The position numbers and the translations under genes are program-made. A DNA stretch of 64,000 bases from contig NZ_JAVIWL010000001.1 in the NCBI RefSeq assembly GCF_034314045.1, positions 4,278,001 through 4,342,000 of the forward strand, given 5' to 3'. The stretch is from Glaciimonas sp. CA11.2. GTDB lineage: Bacteria > Pseudomonadota > Gammaproteobacteria > Burkholderiales > Burkholderiaceae_D. The notes beneath the pieces were generated by a model, which worked only from the letters and a program-made list of their open reading frames with translations, was not told where the DNA came from and did no database searches. Shown here one piece after another: positions 17,208 to 26,397 of this stretch (its first letter is position 1; each line of letters opens with the position of its first letter).

Positions 17208-19886
17208 ATGACGCGCGCTGATCCACTCAAGGTTTATAAAAGTAAACGCGACTTCACCAAAACGTCAGAGCCCGAAGAGGGTGGGACAGATGACAGTATT
17301 GGACACGCTTTTGTTGTGCAGAAACACTGGGCGTCGCGCTTGCATTATGACGTACGTCTCGAATATAACGGCACCATGCGGAGCTGGGCCGTGCCAAAAG
17401 GTCCGAGTTATGATCCGAAAGATAAGCGGATGGCAGTTCAGGTTGAAGATCATCCGGTTGCCTACAATGAATTTGAAGGAGAAATTCCCGCCAGGCAATA
17501 CGGTGCAGGGAAGGTGATCATTTGGGATAAGGGCATTTGGCAGCCACTTAACGATCCAGAAGTCGGATTACGAGAAGGTAATTTAAAATTCTCACTGAAA
17601 GGCCATAAATTACATGGCAATTGGGCTTTGATTCGTTTAAAAAATACAAGCGATAACGTGATAACGAATAAAAAGCCATCATGGTTGCTAATCAAGGAAA
17701 AAGACGAATTCGCGCAACCGGCTATTGCATATAGCGTCGTCGACGAAATGCCAGATAGCGTCGCCACGTTACAGCTACCGCCAGAAACCGGCAAAACAAA
17801 AGCAACGAGAAAAAGGACCGCTAAGTCACAGTCGCAGTCAAGGTCAAAGTCAAAAATAAAAACTAAAATTAGAACGACCAATAAAGTTGAAGATATTTTA
17901 GACCCGATAACGGCAGTCAAAGCTTCACCTAAACTCTTAACTAAGAAAGCAGTTGATCCAAAACAAGATGGCGTTCCGGCGGGTGCCATAAAGGCAGCGC
18001 TCCCGACAAAATTGATTCCTCAATTAGCGACCTTGGTCGATAGCGCGCCGATCGACTCGACAGAATGGCTTTATGAGATTAAATACGATGGCTATCGTTT
18101 ATTGTCTCGAGTCGCTGGTAACAAAATCACATTGATGACGCGCAATGGACACGATTGGACGGAGAAATTACCTGCTTTAAGAGATGCGTTGAAGGACGCC
18201 AGACTTCCCAATGGCTGGTATGACGGTGAGATAGTAGTGCAAGGAGAAAAAGGAATCCCTGATTTTCAAGCATTACAGGGCGCGTTCGATACACACGAAA
18301 CCCAGCGTATCGTCTATTTTTTATTCGACCTTCCTTTTTATGACGGTTTCGACCTGAGGCAATCAGCGCTAATAGCAAGGCGAGCGTTGCTGAGGACTTT
18401 GGTCGGAAAAATTGAGTCCCCGATACTCCGATTCAGCGAAACCTTTGAAGCGAATGGCGCAGACATTGTGGCATCTGCTTGTCGACTTGGAATGGAGGGC
18501 ATCATTGGGAAAAAGCGGGACGCGCACTATGTGAGCAGACGCTCCAATGATTGGATTAAATTGAAGTGCAGTCATCGACAAGAGTTTGTCATTGGCGGCT
18601 ATACCGACCCTCGGGGAAGCCGCACAGCGATGGGATCATTGTTACTTGGGGTCCATGACGCAGATGGGAAATTGCGTTACGCAGGCAAAGTGGGCACAGG
18701 CTTCAATGAAAAAACATTACGCTCGCTACTCGTCAAATTAAATGCCATAAAAAGTGAGCAAAATCCCTTCACTGCAACTAGCGACCTCCGACCAGATGGG
18801 CATTGGGTGAAACCGCAATTGCTCGCTGAAGTTTCCTTTGCAGAGTGGACTAAAAGCGGGCGAATACGGCATCCTGTTTATCAAGGCTTGCGCAATGATA
18901 AACCCGCGCGGGCGATTGTTCGAGAAGTGGCCCGGCAGCCGGATAATCGTGTAGATGGGCACGCGGATTCATTGACTACGCTACCGCCGTCGTTAAAGAT
19001 TACTAATCCGGAACGTGAGATTGATCCGGATAGTGGGATTACTAAAATTGAATTATTGCGGTTTTATGCGTTGGTGGCACCTTTGATGATGCCGCACCTT
19101 AAAGGTCGGCCAGTCTCTTTATTGCGCGCCCCGGATGGCGTTGGAAAACAGGTATTTTTCCAAAAACACCTTGCAATGGCGCATATGACAGGCGTGTCGG
19201 AACTGGCCGCTAAGCTTGATCCTGAACACGAACGTTTACTGGAAGTGGTCCGTCCTGAAGGATTATTGTCAGCCGCGCAAATGAACGTTATTGAGTTTCA
19301 TACCTGGAACGCGGTCAAGACTGCCATTGATAAACCGGATCGCATGACTTTTGATCTCGATCCGGGCGAGGGCGTTAACTGGACAACGGTACAGGAATCA
19401 ACCTTGCTGATAAAAGCGATGCTGGATCAATTAGGGCTTACCTCATTTGTAAAGACCAGCGGTGGAAAAGGATTTCACATCGTCGTCCCTTTGGCCAAGC
19501 ACTATGGATGGGAAGTGGTGAAGGCATTCTCGCGGGCAATCGTCGCGCATTTAGTCTCGGCACTTCCAACCCATTTTGTCGTAAAAAGCGGGCCACGCAA
19601 TCGTGTCGGCAAGATCTTCGTCGATTATTTACGCAATGGCTTTGGGGCGACCACCGTGTGCGCTTGGTCCGCAAGGGCAAGACTCGGACTTGGCGTATCG
19701 GTGCCAATACGTTGGGACGAGGTAAATCACGTCACCAGTGGAGCGCATTGGACGGTCCAAACAATTCATACACGGTTAGATCAAGGTAACCGTCCCTGGG
19801 ACGCATACGCAAAGTCTGCGCAGGGATTGGCGGTTGCCATGAAAAAATTAGGCTTTAAACTGGATGGAAACGATTATGGGGAATAA
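17208..19886 (+). CDS. ligD: LigD, multifunctional ATP-dependent DNA ligase (PE-LIG-POL)
   Basis: An 892-residue LigD with three modules in the order found in Pseudomonas-type enzymes. The N-terminal 3'-phosphoesterase has HAFVVQKHWASRLHYDVRLE and AVPKGPSYDP. After a Lys/Ser-rich linker comes the ligase, with the adenylated Lys292 in YEIKYDGYR and motifs such as MEGIIGKKRDAHY and WIKLKC. The C-terminal polymerase/primase has MTFDLDPGEG (catalytic Asp716 and Asp718), SGGKGFHIVVPL and GKIFVDYLRNG. It trims, fills and seals ends held by Ku. All three active sites look intact. It is co-transcribed with ku. Confidence 0.95.
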   Translation: MTRADPLKVYKSKRDFTKTSEPEEGGTDDSIGHAFVVQKHWASRLHYDVRLEYNGTMRSWAVPKGPSYDPKDKRMAVQVEDHPVAYNEFEGEIPARQYGAGKVIIWDKGIWQPLNDPEVGLREGNLKFSLKGHKLHGNWALIRLKNTSDNVITNKKPSWLLIKEKDEFAQPAIAYSVVDEMPDSVATLQLPPETGKTKATRKRTAKSQSQSRSKSKIKTKIRTTNKVEDILDPITAVKASPKLLTKKAVDPKQDGVPAGAIKAALPTKLIPQLATLVDSAPIDSTEWLYEIKYDGYRLLSRVAGNKITLMTRNGHDWTEKLPALRDALKDARLPNGWYDGEIVVQGEKGIPDFQALQGAFDTHETQRIVYFLFDLPFYDGFDLRQSALIARRALLRTLVGKIESPILRFSETFEANGADIVASACRLGMEGIIGKKRDAHYVSRRSNDWIKLKCSHRQEFVIGGYTDPRGSRTAMGSLLLGVHDADGKLRYAGKVGTGFNEKTLRSLLVKLNAIKSEQNPFTATSDLRPDGHWVKPQLLAEVSFAEWTKSGRIRHPVYQGLRNDKPARAIVREVARQPDNRVDGHADSLTTLPPSLKITNPEREIDPDSGITKIELLRFYALVAPLMMPHLKGRPVSLLRAPDGVGKQVFFQKHLAMAHMTGVSELAAKLDPEHERLLEVVRPEGLLSAAQMNVIEFHTWNAVKTAIDKPDRMTFDLDPGEGVNWTTVQESTLLIKAMLDQLGLTSFVKTSGGKGFHIVVPLAKHYGWEVVKAFSRAIVAHLVSALPTHFVVKSGPRNRVGKIFVDYLRNGFGATTVCAWSARARLGLGVSVPIRWDEVNHVTSGAHWTVQTIHTRLDQGNRPWDAYAKSAQGLAVAMKKLGFKLDGNDYGE

Positions 19887-20145
19887 GGTGGTGAGGCCAT
19901 TGGACGTGGCGTCGACCATTCTAAAATTTTCCATCCAAATATTAAAGAAAGGCCTTAATGCGTCGCTTACAGAGAAATCGTGCGTGTAGACAATGAATTT
20001 TAATCAGATGAAATAGCAGTGTTGCTGAAAAAGAGCATTAAGGATGGATAGCCAAAAAGAGACAGATTCAATTTATACTGTATATGCATACAGTTGTTAT
20101 GATAAGCTTTGATCTCGGTGTTAAGAATTTTAGGGATAACTTATT
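19887..20145. other. Intergenic holding a LexA-type box
   Basis: Spacer between ligD and a small ORF. The only clear signal is the SOS-type box at 20076-20095; no terminator for the ku-ligD operon is evident. Confidence 0.5.
20076..20095 (+). promoter_or_regulatory. Putative LexA (SOS) box
   Basis: TACTGTATATGCATACAGTT matches the proteobacterial LexA consensus TACTGTATATATATACAGTA, with the invariant CTGT-N8-ACAG intact. It sits 51 bases before the 20146 ORF and about 420 before the VRR-NUC/helicase pair. It implies DNA-damage induction of the downstream unit. Confidence 0.8.
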
Positions 20146-20370
20146 ATGACAGCCTCTCATTCCATTATTGCAAAACCCGCTTTCTCTGAAGGCGCTAAGA
20201 CTGGCTTACGCCTAGGTATCGGCGGTCGTGAAATATCGATCTGCCGTGATAATCGTAAGCGTTATTACACGCCCAATCCAATTGTCGAATGGAGGACGGG
20301 ATTAACGTCGGGATATGTGGAGTTATTGTTTCTTCGCATATGGTTGATTCGTCTGTGCGCAGCGCAGTAA
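20146..20370 (+). CDS. Small unknown protein downstream of the SOS box
   Basis: A 74-codon ORF starting at ATG 20146, preceded by AGGGATAAC. The N-terminal half is polar and basic (CRDNRKRYYTPNP); the end is hydrophobic (YVELLFLRIWLIRL), perhaps one membrane segment. I do not recognise the family. Its position directly after a near-consensus LexA box makes it a candidate damage-induced peptide or leader ORF. It might also be the remnant of a larger gene. The 144 bases between its stop and the VRR-NUC start contain no obvious terminator. Confidence 0.4.
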   Translation: MTASHSIIAKPAFSEGAKTGLRLGIGGREISICRDNRKRYYTPNPIVEWRTGLTSGYVELLFLRIWLIRLCAAQ

Positions 20371-20514
20371 AGGGAAGATGGATGCTTCAGCGTGCTGGAT
20401 AATTCCACGATCCTTACGGACTGATGCTTTTTACCGATGGGCACCATTCTGAACTTCACCAACATAATTCGCGTAATGGGCTAGCAACAGATTTGTACTA
20501 TCTGAATTCCAAAA

Positions 20515-22212
20515 ATGGTGAATGTGCTAGAAAATCGCTTTTATTATCTCGATAACTTCCATATCGTTTTGGATTGGGTTTCAGGTCGTTATAGCGATCT
20601 CCTGACTTGCGAAGAGGGTGAATTCATTCGCAACTTCCGTTTGTTGCCGCAGGCATCAAGAGCGCTACTAGTCCGATTGGTTATGCGCAAGGGAGACTTA
20701 TTTCGGTCGAGTAAACTGGCATACAGTGAAATAGGAGCAATAGAAATAGCAATTGCTCCTTTGATAGAACTTGGCTGGATTGATCGCAATCCACTTCTGA
20801 AACTGGAAGCAATGTTTGGTTTATTAAAAAAAACCGAAATTGCGCATATTTTCGGTTCCGCGCTTTTGAAAAACGCTGTTATTAAAGCGAAAAAAACGGA
20901 GCAATTATTAGCACTCACTACGCTCACTAACGACATACTCGTCACACAGAATTTTTCCAGTTGGTATCCAGAGTCGGAGGAGTGTGTCTATCAAGTTTGT
21001 ATAAGGGTTATTTGCGACCATATAAAATTGTTATTTTTTGGAAATCTGCATCAAGACTGGACGGAATTCGTTCTGGCTGACCTGGGCGTTTTCAGATATG
21101 AGAAAGTTACCTTAACGTCGTTATCCCGAGGGTTTCAGAGCAGAAAAGACGTTGATGACTACCATTTTCTTTTTCAATGTCGTGAGCGATTCCGTCAAGG
21201 CGAAGCGCCGGAAGTCGTGCTCAAAGATATACCTACTGATAGTTATGAAAGTATTTTGTCGGAGGGGCGCCGTTCCAAGTTATTGTTCCAAATTGGGCAA
21301 CATTACGAAAAAAACAAAGAATTTACCGCTGCGTTAGACGTGTACGAACGAGGGAATTATCCAGGATCGCGAATGCGGATAATTCGGATGATGGAACTAA
21401 CAGGTCAATTTGAATTGGCGCTTGTTCTGGCTGAAGCCGCTCAACGTCAGCCAGAAAGCGAAGCTGAGAAACAACAACTGCAACGTATTTTTCCTCGACT
21501 AAATCGCCACCTTGATCGTCCAAAAATGCCGGCGATTGCGAAGGTGTCAGTCCCTCGTATTGACCTATCGCTGCCTAATCTCTTCGACCAAACAACCGTA
21601 GAGGAACGGGTCCGGGATCATTTGGAAAAAAATGGCCAAAATGGATCAGCGCCAATTTTGGATGACGCACATCTCACGCATGTATATTATGTAGAAAACG
21701 GTCTGATTAATTCGTTGTTTGGCTTGTTATGTTGGAGTGCGGTCTTTGCGCCGATTCCAAATGCTTTTTTTCATCCTTTTCACACCGGCCCGGCTGATTT
21801 GTACGGCCCTGAGTTCTACCAACGCCGCGCGGTGCAATTCGGCGAATGTCTGCGGCAGCTTGATAGCGACCAATACATTGTCACCATACGTCAATACTTT
21901 AAAGACAAATGGGGAATACAGTCCCCGTTTGTATTTTGGCCTTTAATGACGGAAACCTTGCTGGATCTCGCTCTTTCATGCATACCAGCCCACCATTTGA
22001 AGCACTGCTTCGAACGCATTTTGTCGGATATCAAATCTAATCGTGCGGGGTTCCCGGATCTGATCCAATTTTGGCCTGATCAGAAAACATACCGCATGAT
22101 TGAGGTAAAGGGACCTGGCGATCGCCTGCAAGATAATCAGTTACGTTGGATTAACTATTGCGCCAGCCACGCCATTCCCATTGCTGTGTGTTACGTCCAG
22201 TGGGCGGAGTAA
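20515..22212 (+). CDS. VRR-NUC domain nuclease, bacterial FAN1-like
   Basis: A 565-residue homologue of FAN1. The C-terminal VRR-NUC domain carries GFPDLIQFWP, IEVKGPGD and LQDNQLRW: Asp515, Glu530 and Lys532 of the PD-ExK centre, with Gln539 further on. FAN1 enzymes are structure-specific nucleases that cut flaps and help unhook interstrand crosslinks. The middle (about 260-330) has helical repeats typical of the family's TPR-like region. The start at 20515 has no strong ribosome site. The stop lies four bases before the helicase start codon, so the two are co-translated partners. The LexA box upstream suggests induction by DNA damage. Confidence 0.85.
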   Translation: MVNVLENRFYYLDNFHIVLDWVSGRYSDLLTCEEGEFIRNFRLLPQASRALLVRLVMRKGDLFRSSKLAYSEIGAIEIAIAPLIELGWIDRNPLLKLEAMFGLLKKTEIAHIFGSALLKNAVIKAKKTEQLLALTTLTNDILVTQNFSSWYPESEECVYQVCIRVICDHIKLLFFGNLHQDWTEFVLADLGVFRYEKVTLTSLSRGFQSRKDVDDYHFLFQCRERFRQGEAPEVVLKDIPTDSYESILSEGRRSKLLFQIGQHYEKNKEFTAALDVYERGNYPGSRMRIIRMMELTGQFELALVLAEAAQRQPESEAEKQQLQRIFPRLNRHLDRPKMPAIAKVSVPRIDLSLPNLFDQTTVEERVRDHLEKNGQNGSAPILDDAHLTHVYYVENGLINSLFGLLCWSAVFAPIPNAFFHPFHTGPADLYGPEFYQRRAVQFGECLRQLDSDQYIVTIRQYFKDKWGIQSPFVFWPLMTETLLDLALSCIPAHHLKHCFERILSDIKSNRAGFPDLIQFWPDQKTYRMIEVKGPGDRLQDNQLRWINYCASHAIPIAVCYVQWAE

Positions 22213-22216
22213 AAAA

Positions 22217-24490
22217 ATGCAATACGTCGTTGCCGTCCGAAACTTATGCGAATTCACCGCTAAGCGCGGGGATCTTGATTTACGTTTTACGCCATCCCCG
22301 TCCGCGCAAGAAGGTATCGCGGGGCACGCGATTGTCCAGGCTCGCCGGGAAAAGTCATATCAATCTGAGATTAAGCTTCTGGGAGAAGTGAAGAATTTAC
22401 GTGTCGTTGGACGTGCAGATGGGTACGATCCAATCCACAATCAGCTTGAAGAAATAAAGACCTACCGCGGCGACATACGCCAGATACCCGATAATCACCG
22501 TTCTCTGCATTGGGCCCAGATAAAAGTATATGGGTGGTTATTTTGCCAGGAGCGTGGTCTCTCCGAAGTACGACTGGCGGTGGTTTACTTTGATATTGGC
22601 AGCCAGCAGGAAACCGTCATATCAGAACTCCATACGGCGCAGACGCTAAAGCATTTTTTTAATGATCAATGTGAACTATTTTTGGAGTGGTCAGAAAAGG
22701 AATTGACGCATCGTGCGGAACGCGATCAAGCGTTAGATGCTTTACAGTTTCCTCATGATGCTTTTCGGCCCGGACAACGGGAATTAGCCAAAGATGTTTA
22801 TCGCGCCACGACGAGTGGGCGATGCCTCATGGTGCAAGCGCCAACTGGTATCGGAAAAACGATCGGCACCATATTTCCGACATTGAAGGCTTGCTCTAAA
22901 CAGAAGTTGGATAAGATATTTTTCTTGACGGCCAAGACCTCTGGTCGCGCTCTTGCTTTGGATGCTCTGGAGTTGATAAAAAATAGGGCATCTACTTTAC
23001 CGTTACGCGTACTTGAACTGGTTGCTCGGGATAAAGCTTGTGAACATCCAGACAAAGCCTGTCACGGAGATTCTTGTCCACTCGCGAAAGGTTTCTACGA
23101 TCGCTTACCGATGGCGCGAAAGGACGCAGTGAATATCCATACGATGGATAAAGCATCTATTCGCAAGTTGGCATTGGCGCACCAGATATGTCCTTATTAT
23201 CTTAGTCAGGATATGGTGCGTTGGAGCGACGTCGTGGTGGGTGACTATAACTACTATTTTGATCTTAATGCCATGCTGTACGGTTTAACTGTCGCCAATC
23301 AGTGGCGAGTAACCGTGCTGGTGGACGAAGCACATAATATGGTTGAACGTACGCGTAAAATGTTCACCGCAGAATTAAATCAGAGCGATTGTAAGCGCGC
23401 GCTTCGGGAGGCTCCACTGGGCCTCAAAAAGACCTTGGAAAGGTTTCATCGTCAGTGGAATGCATTACACAAAAATCAAACTGCGCCATATCAGGTTTAT
23501 CCGACTATTTCGCAAAAATTCGTCACGGCTATGCAACAGACCATCAGCATGGTCTCCGAATATCTAAATGAAACTCCTGTCGGCCCTGACTCGGGGTTAT
23601 TGCGTTTTTATTTTGATTTGCTGCATTTTTCGCACCTGATTACAATGTTTGATTCTCATTCGCTGTTCGATATCTCAAAAGACATTGATATATCGCAGCA
23701 TAAAGCGAGTCAAAGTGGTGTCACTCTTTGTCTTCGTAATATTATTCCAGCACCTTTTCTCGAGCAACGCTTTGCGGTAGCAAGATCAGTTATTTTATTC
23801 TCTGCAACATTAACGCCCTCGTATTTCTATAGCGATACGCTCGGACTGCCAGTTGACACTGCAAGGATTGAGGTTAGGTCGCCGTTTGGCCCAGATCAAT
23901 TGTCTGTCTATATCTGCGATATCTCCACGCGATACAAAGACAGAGACTCATCATTAGAGCCCATCGTGGTATTGATGGGTGGTGCTTACATAAAGTTGCA
24001 GGGGAATTATTTAGCTTTTTTTAGTAGTTTTAATTACCTTCAAAAAGCGGCTGATCTTTTTTCAATCCGACATCCCGACATTCCAATATGGATACAGTCG
24101 CGGCGCATGGTGGAATCCGATCGCGAGGATTTTTTGGCGCGCTTCTCTTCTGGAGGTAAGGGAATCGGATTTGCGGTACTTGGAGGAGCCTTCTCGGAAG
24201 GTATCGACTTGCCAGGTAACTGTCTTATTGGCGCATTTATCGCTACATTAGGATTACCACCACTCAATCCTGTCAATAATCAAATTATGCAATCTATGAA
24301 CGCAACTTTCGGGTCTAACGTCGGTTATGACTACACTTATTTATTTCCTGGGATACGCAAAGTCGTTCAGGCCGCTGGCCGTGTGATTCGGACAGAATCT
24401 GACCGTGGGACTATTTATTTGATTGACGATCGATTTACACAGCGGAAAGTGGCTAGCCTTTTACCAGATTGGTGGGTGATTAAAAATTAA
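22217..24490 (+). CDS. DinG/Rad3-type Fe-S DNA helicase fused to a RecB/Cas4-like nuclease
   Basis: A 757-residue protein. The N-terminal 150 residues show a complete PD-(D/E)XK nuclease of RecB/Cas4 type: His37 (GHAIVQ), Asp68 (GRADGY), Glu79 and Lys81 (EEIK) and the QxxxY motif Gln101-Tyr105. Superfamily 2 helicase motifs follow: Walker A APTGIGKT (208-215) and DEAH (370-373). Cys275, Cys282, Cys287 and Cys325 are placed to hold the 4Fe-4S cluster of XPD/DinG helicases. Later motifs are GGAFSEGIDLPG and QAAGRVIRTESDRG. The start at 22217 is chosen over 22181 because GGAG lies before it and the frame then begins just after the VRR-NUC stop. Likely role: damage-induced unwinding and processing of branched or crosslinked DNA. 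Confidence 0.88.
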   Translation: MQYVVAVRNLCEFTAKRGDLDLRFTPSPSAQEGIAGHAIVQARREKSYQSEIKLLGEVKNLRVVGRADGYDPIHNQLEEIKTYRGDIRQIPDNHRSLHWAQIKVYGWLFCQERGLSEVRLAVVYFDIGSQQETVISELHTAQTLKHFFNDQCELFLEWSEKELTHRAERDQALDALQFPHDAFRPGQRELAKDVYRATTSGRCLMVQAPTGIGKTIGTIFPTLKACSKQKLDKIFFLTAKTSGRALALDALELIKNRASTLPLRVLELVARDKACEHPDKACHGDSCPLAKGFYDRLPMARKDAVNIHTMDKASIRKLALAHQICPYYLSQDMVRWSDVVVGDYNYYFDLNAMLYGLTVANQWRVTVLVDEAHNMVERTRKMFTAELNQSDCKRALREAPLGLKKTLERFHRQWNALHKNQTAPYQVYPTISQKFVTAMQQTISMVSEYLNETPVGPDSGLLRFYFDLLHFSHLITMFDSHSLFDISKDIDISQHKASQSGVTLCLRNIIPAPFLEQRFAVARSVILFSATLTPSYFYSDTLGLPVDTARIEVRSPFGPDQLSVYICDISTRYKDRDSSLEPIVVLMGGAYIKLQGNYLAFFSSFNYLQKAADLFSIRHPDIPIWIQSRRMVESDREDFLARFSSGGKGIGFAVLGGAFSEGIDLPGNCLIGAFIATLGLPPLNPVNNQIMQSMNATFGSNVGYDYTYLFPGIRKVVQAAGRVIRTESDRGTIYLIDDRFTQRKVASLLPDWWVIKN

Positions 24491-24591
24491 TCATAACTTA
24501 TGCGCGAAAGAATACTGGTCACCCATGTAGACACATTTTGCGGCTTAATTCGCAAGCCATTAAGCTGCATGGCTTCCTTATGGGATTGTAG

Positions 24592-25224
24592 GACTTCTGC
24601 TAATTACTAACACAATCAATATTGCGGCGGATATTGCCGCGATGGGTGAAGCGCTGAAATTGTTAGTCGGTTTGTCGGCGCACGTTCTTGCTCTTTGCTT
24701 CGGATTTCTGTCGTTGCTGCTACAAATATTTGTACCGTTAAGCGGTACGTTCGATTGCTAAAATGGTTCACTCTGACATTGCTGGCTTATGTAGCGACCG
24801 CATTCATTGTACATATTCCCCGGACGCATATTGTGGAAATTTATTTCCACAACTCTCTTGGAGGCCAGAATTTATTACGACTGTTGTTGCCATATTCGGT
24901 ACCACAATCAGTCCCTATCTGTTCTTCTGGCTGAGCTCCAAAGAGGTAGAAAACCAATTGGCTGATTCAAATGCCAAACCACTTAACGACACGCCAGAGC
25001 AGCCACGTTCGAATTTTCGTCGCATTAAAATTGACCCGCTTATAGGAATGCGCTTCTCTAATATAGTCGCGTATTTCATTATTCTCACAACAGCGGTAAC
25101 ACTGAATTTACATGGTGTCTCTGACATCCAAACCTCGGCGCAAACAGTGGCGGCGTTGCGACCTATTGCCAGTAAGTTTGCTTTTTGGCTTTTTAGTGCC
25201 GGCATTATCGGTATTGAGCTATAG
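24592..25224 (+). pseudogene. Decayed NRAMP-family metal ion transporter
   Basis: Pieces of an NRAMP (MntH-like) divalent metal transporter are spread over changing frames. One encodes NTINIAADIAAMGEALKLLV, then SAHVLALCFGFLSLLLQIF. After a shift near 24740 a second has RYVRLLKWFTLTLLAYVATA. After another shift near 24850 a third has TTVVAIFGTTISPYLFFWL and RFSNIVAYFIILTTAVTLN, and ends prematurely at AGIIGIEL before the last membrane segments. The N-terminal membrane segments, including the metal-binding DPGN region, are missing. It is clearly non-functional. Confidence 0.85.
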
Positions 25225-25351
25225 AGAAAAAGCGGTGTAGTGACAATCACAGGCATACAGTCCAACCGTAATACGTTTTATCAATCGCCGCTCCGTCCCC
25301 ATAAATCTATTCTGAATATATCACTGACAAAGGAGATATTGAACTCTGATT

Positions 25352-25828
25352 TTAGACACCTTCCCCTGAGAGCTGATCTTTTCGGTCAAGCATTTGATCC
25401 CTTAATGAAAGCAGATCAATATGTGACTTTCTGGCTTGTGGAAACATATCTTTCTCCTCTTCTTTAACGTGATGCTCAATCTGTTCGGACAGCACTTTGA
25501 CTTTGGCATTAAATAGCGCATCTTCAGCAGACATCGACTGAATTTGCGCAATGAGTTCTTTTGCGCTGGCGTGCTCTACCACAGCTTCGTTGACAAGCAC
25601 TGGCCCTTCTTTTGAAATATGGCGGACGGCAGGGTAAAAAATTTCTTCTTCAATGATGCAATGTTTACTCAGAGCAGAACATATCTCGTTAGCCAAGTTT
25701 TTCTTGCCGACGTAGGCGTGCTCTCCTAAGGCTTCGAATTTCTTAAACATTGCTTTAACCGTTTCGTGCTCATGCTCTAGCATCGTGACGGCATCCTTGA
25801 AGTGTGGTTTAGTCTCGTTGATATCCAT
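25352..25828 (-). CDS. Hemerythrin HHE-domain protein
   Basis: A 158-residue four-helix hemerythrin-like protein. Candidate di-iron ligands recur as expected: LEHEHETVKAMF, HCIIEEEIFYP, VVEHASAKELI and IEHHVKEEEKDMFPQ. Such HHE proteins bind oxygen, nitric oxide or iron and are often part of stress responses. The frame is open to 25882, but ATG at 25828, preceded by AAAGGGATCGCC, starts a protein that aligns with the family, so I use it. Its neighbours (PhnA-like membrane protein, cold-shock protein) are also stress-type genes. Confidence 0.88.
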   Translation of the reverse strand: MDINETKPHFKDAVTMLEHEHETVKAMFKKFEALGEHAYVGKKNLANEICSALSKHCIIEEEIFYPAVRHISKEGPVLVNEAVVEHASAKELIAQIQSMSAEDALFNAKVKVLSEQIEHHVKEEEKDMFPQARKSHIDLLSLRDQMLDRKDQLSGEGV

Positions 25829-26397
25829 GGCGATCCCTTTGAATAGGAGGTGGAAGGAGAATTGAGGAACAGAATGTACCAATGATGAAATTAAATGTAG
25901 AAGGACATATCAAAAAAGTAAAGTACGGTTTCTTTTGCTATCTCAGTAATGACGACTAGCTTGCCATTCGGAAAATGCCGTTTTTACTAATCGTGGTTCC
26001 GCAGATACAAACCAGATTCTGGTGTTTTAAAAATAAACAAGACGTATTTTTATTACTTTTCATTGCTGCAAGAATCCGACACCTAGTTAAGAAATAAATA
26101 GGATGGATCGATATGCAGTCAATTATGGCCTAAAAAAGGTTGGGTAATAGTCGATCCTTTTCACCGTTTCCTACAGAAAAATCAGTGTTTCGCCGATATC
26201 TCAGGGTTCGTCCCACTATTACTCTTTGAACATGTAATCCGAATTGGATATTTGGAGTTGAGGTGCGATTATGCGGAAAGTTTCCCTATTCCTGTTTGCC
26301 TGCGGGCCGCGTTATCTGCACCTCTTCTTTTTAACCAGAATAATTTGAACACTATGACCGCATGGACTTCAATTTGTGATAATTTAAGGAGAGTCAG
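25829..26397. other. Divergent intergenic, nothing further recognised
   Basis: About 570 bases between the divergent hemerythrin and PhnA-like genes. It must contain both promoters. AAGGAGAG lies just before the ATG at 26398. No repeats or small genes are evident. Confidence 0.4.

Noticed and set aside
17462..17989. 175-codon open frame antisense to ligD
   Set aside because: Shadow of the intact ligD coding frame; no ribosome site and no family resemblance.
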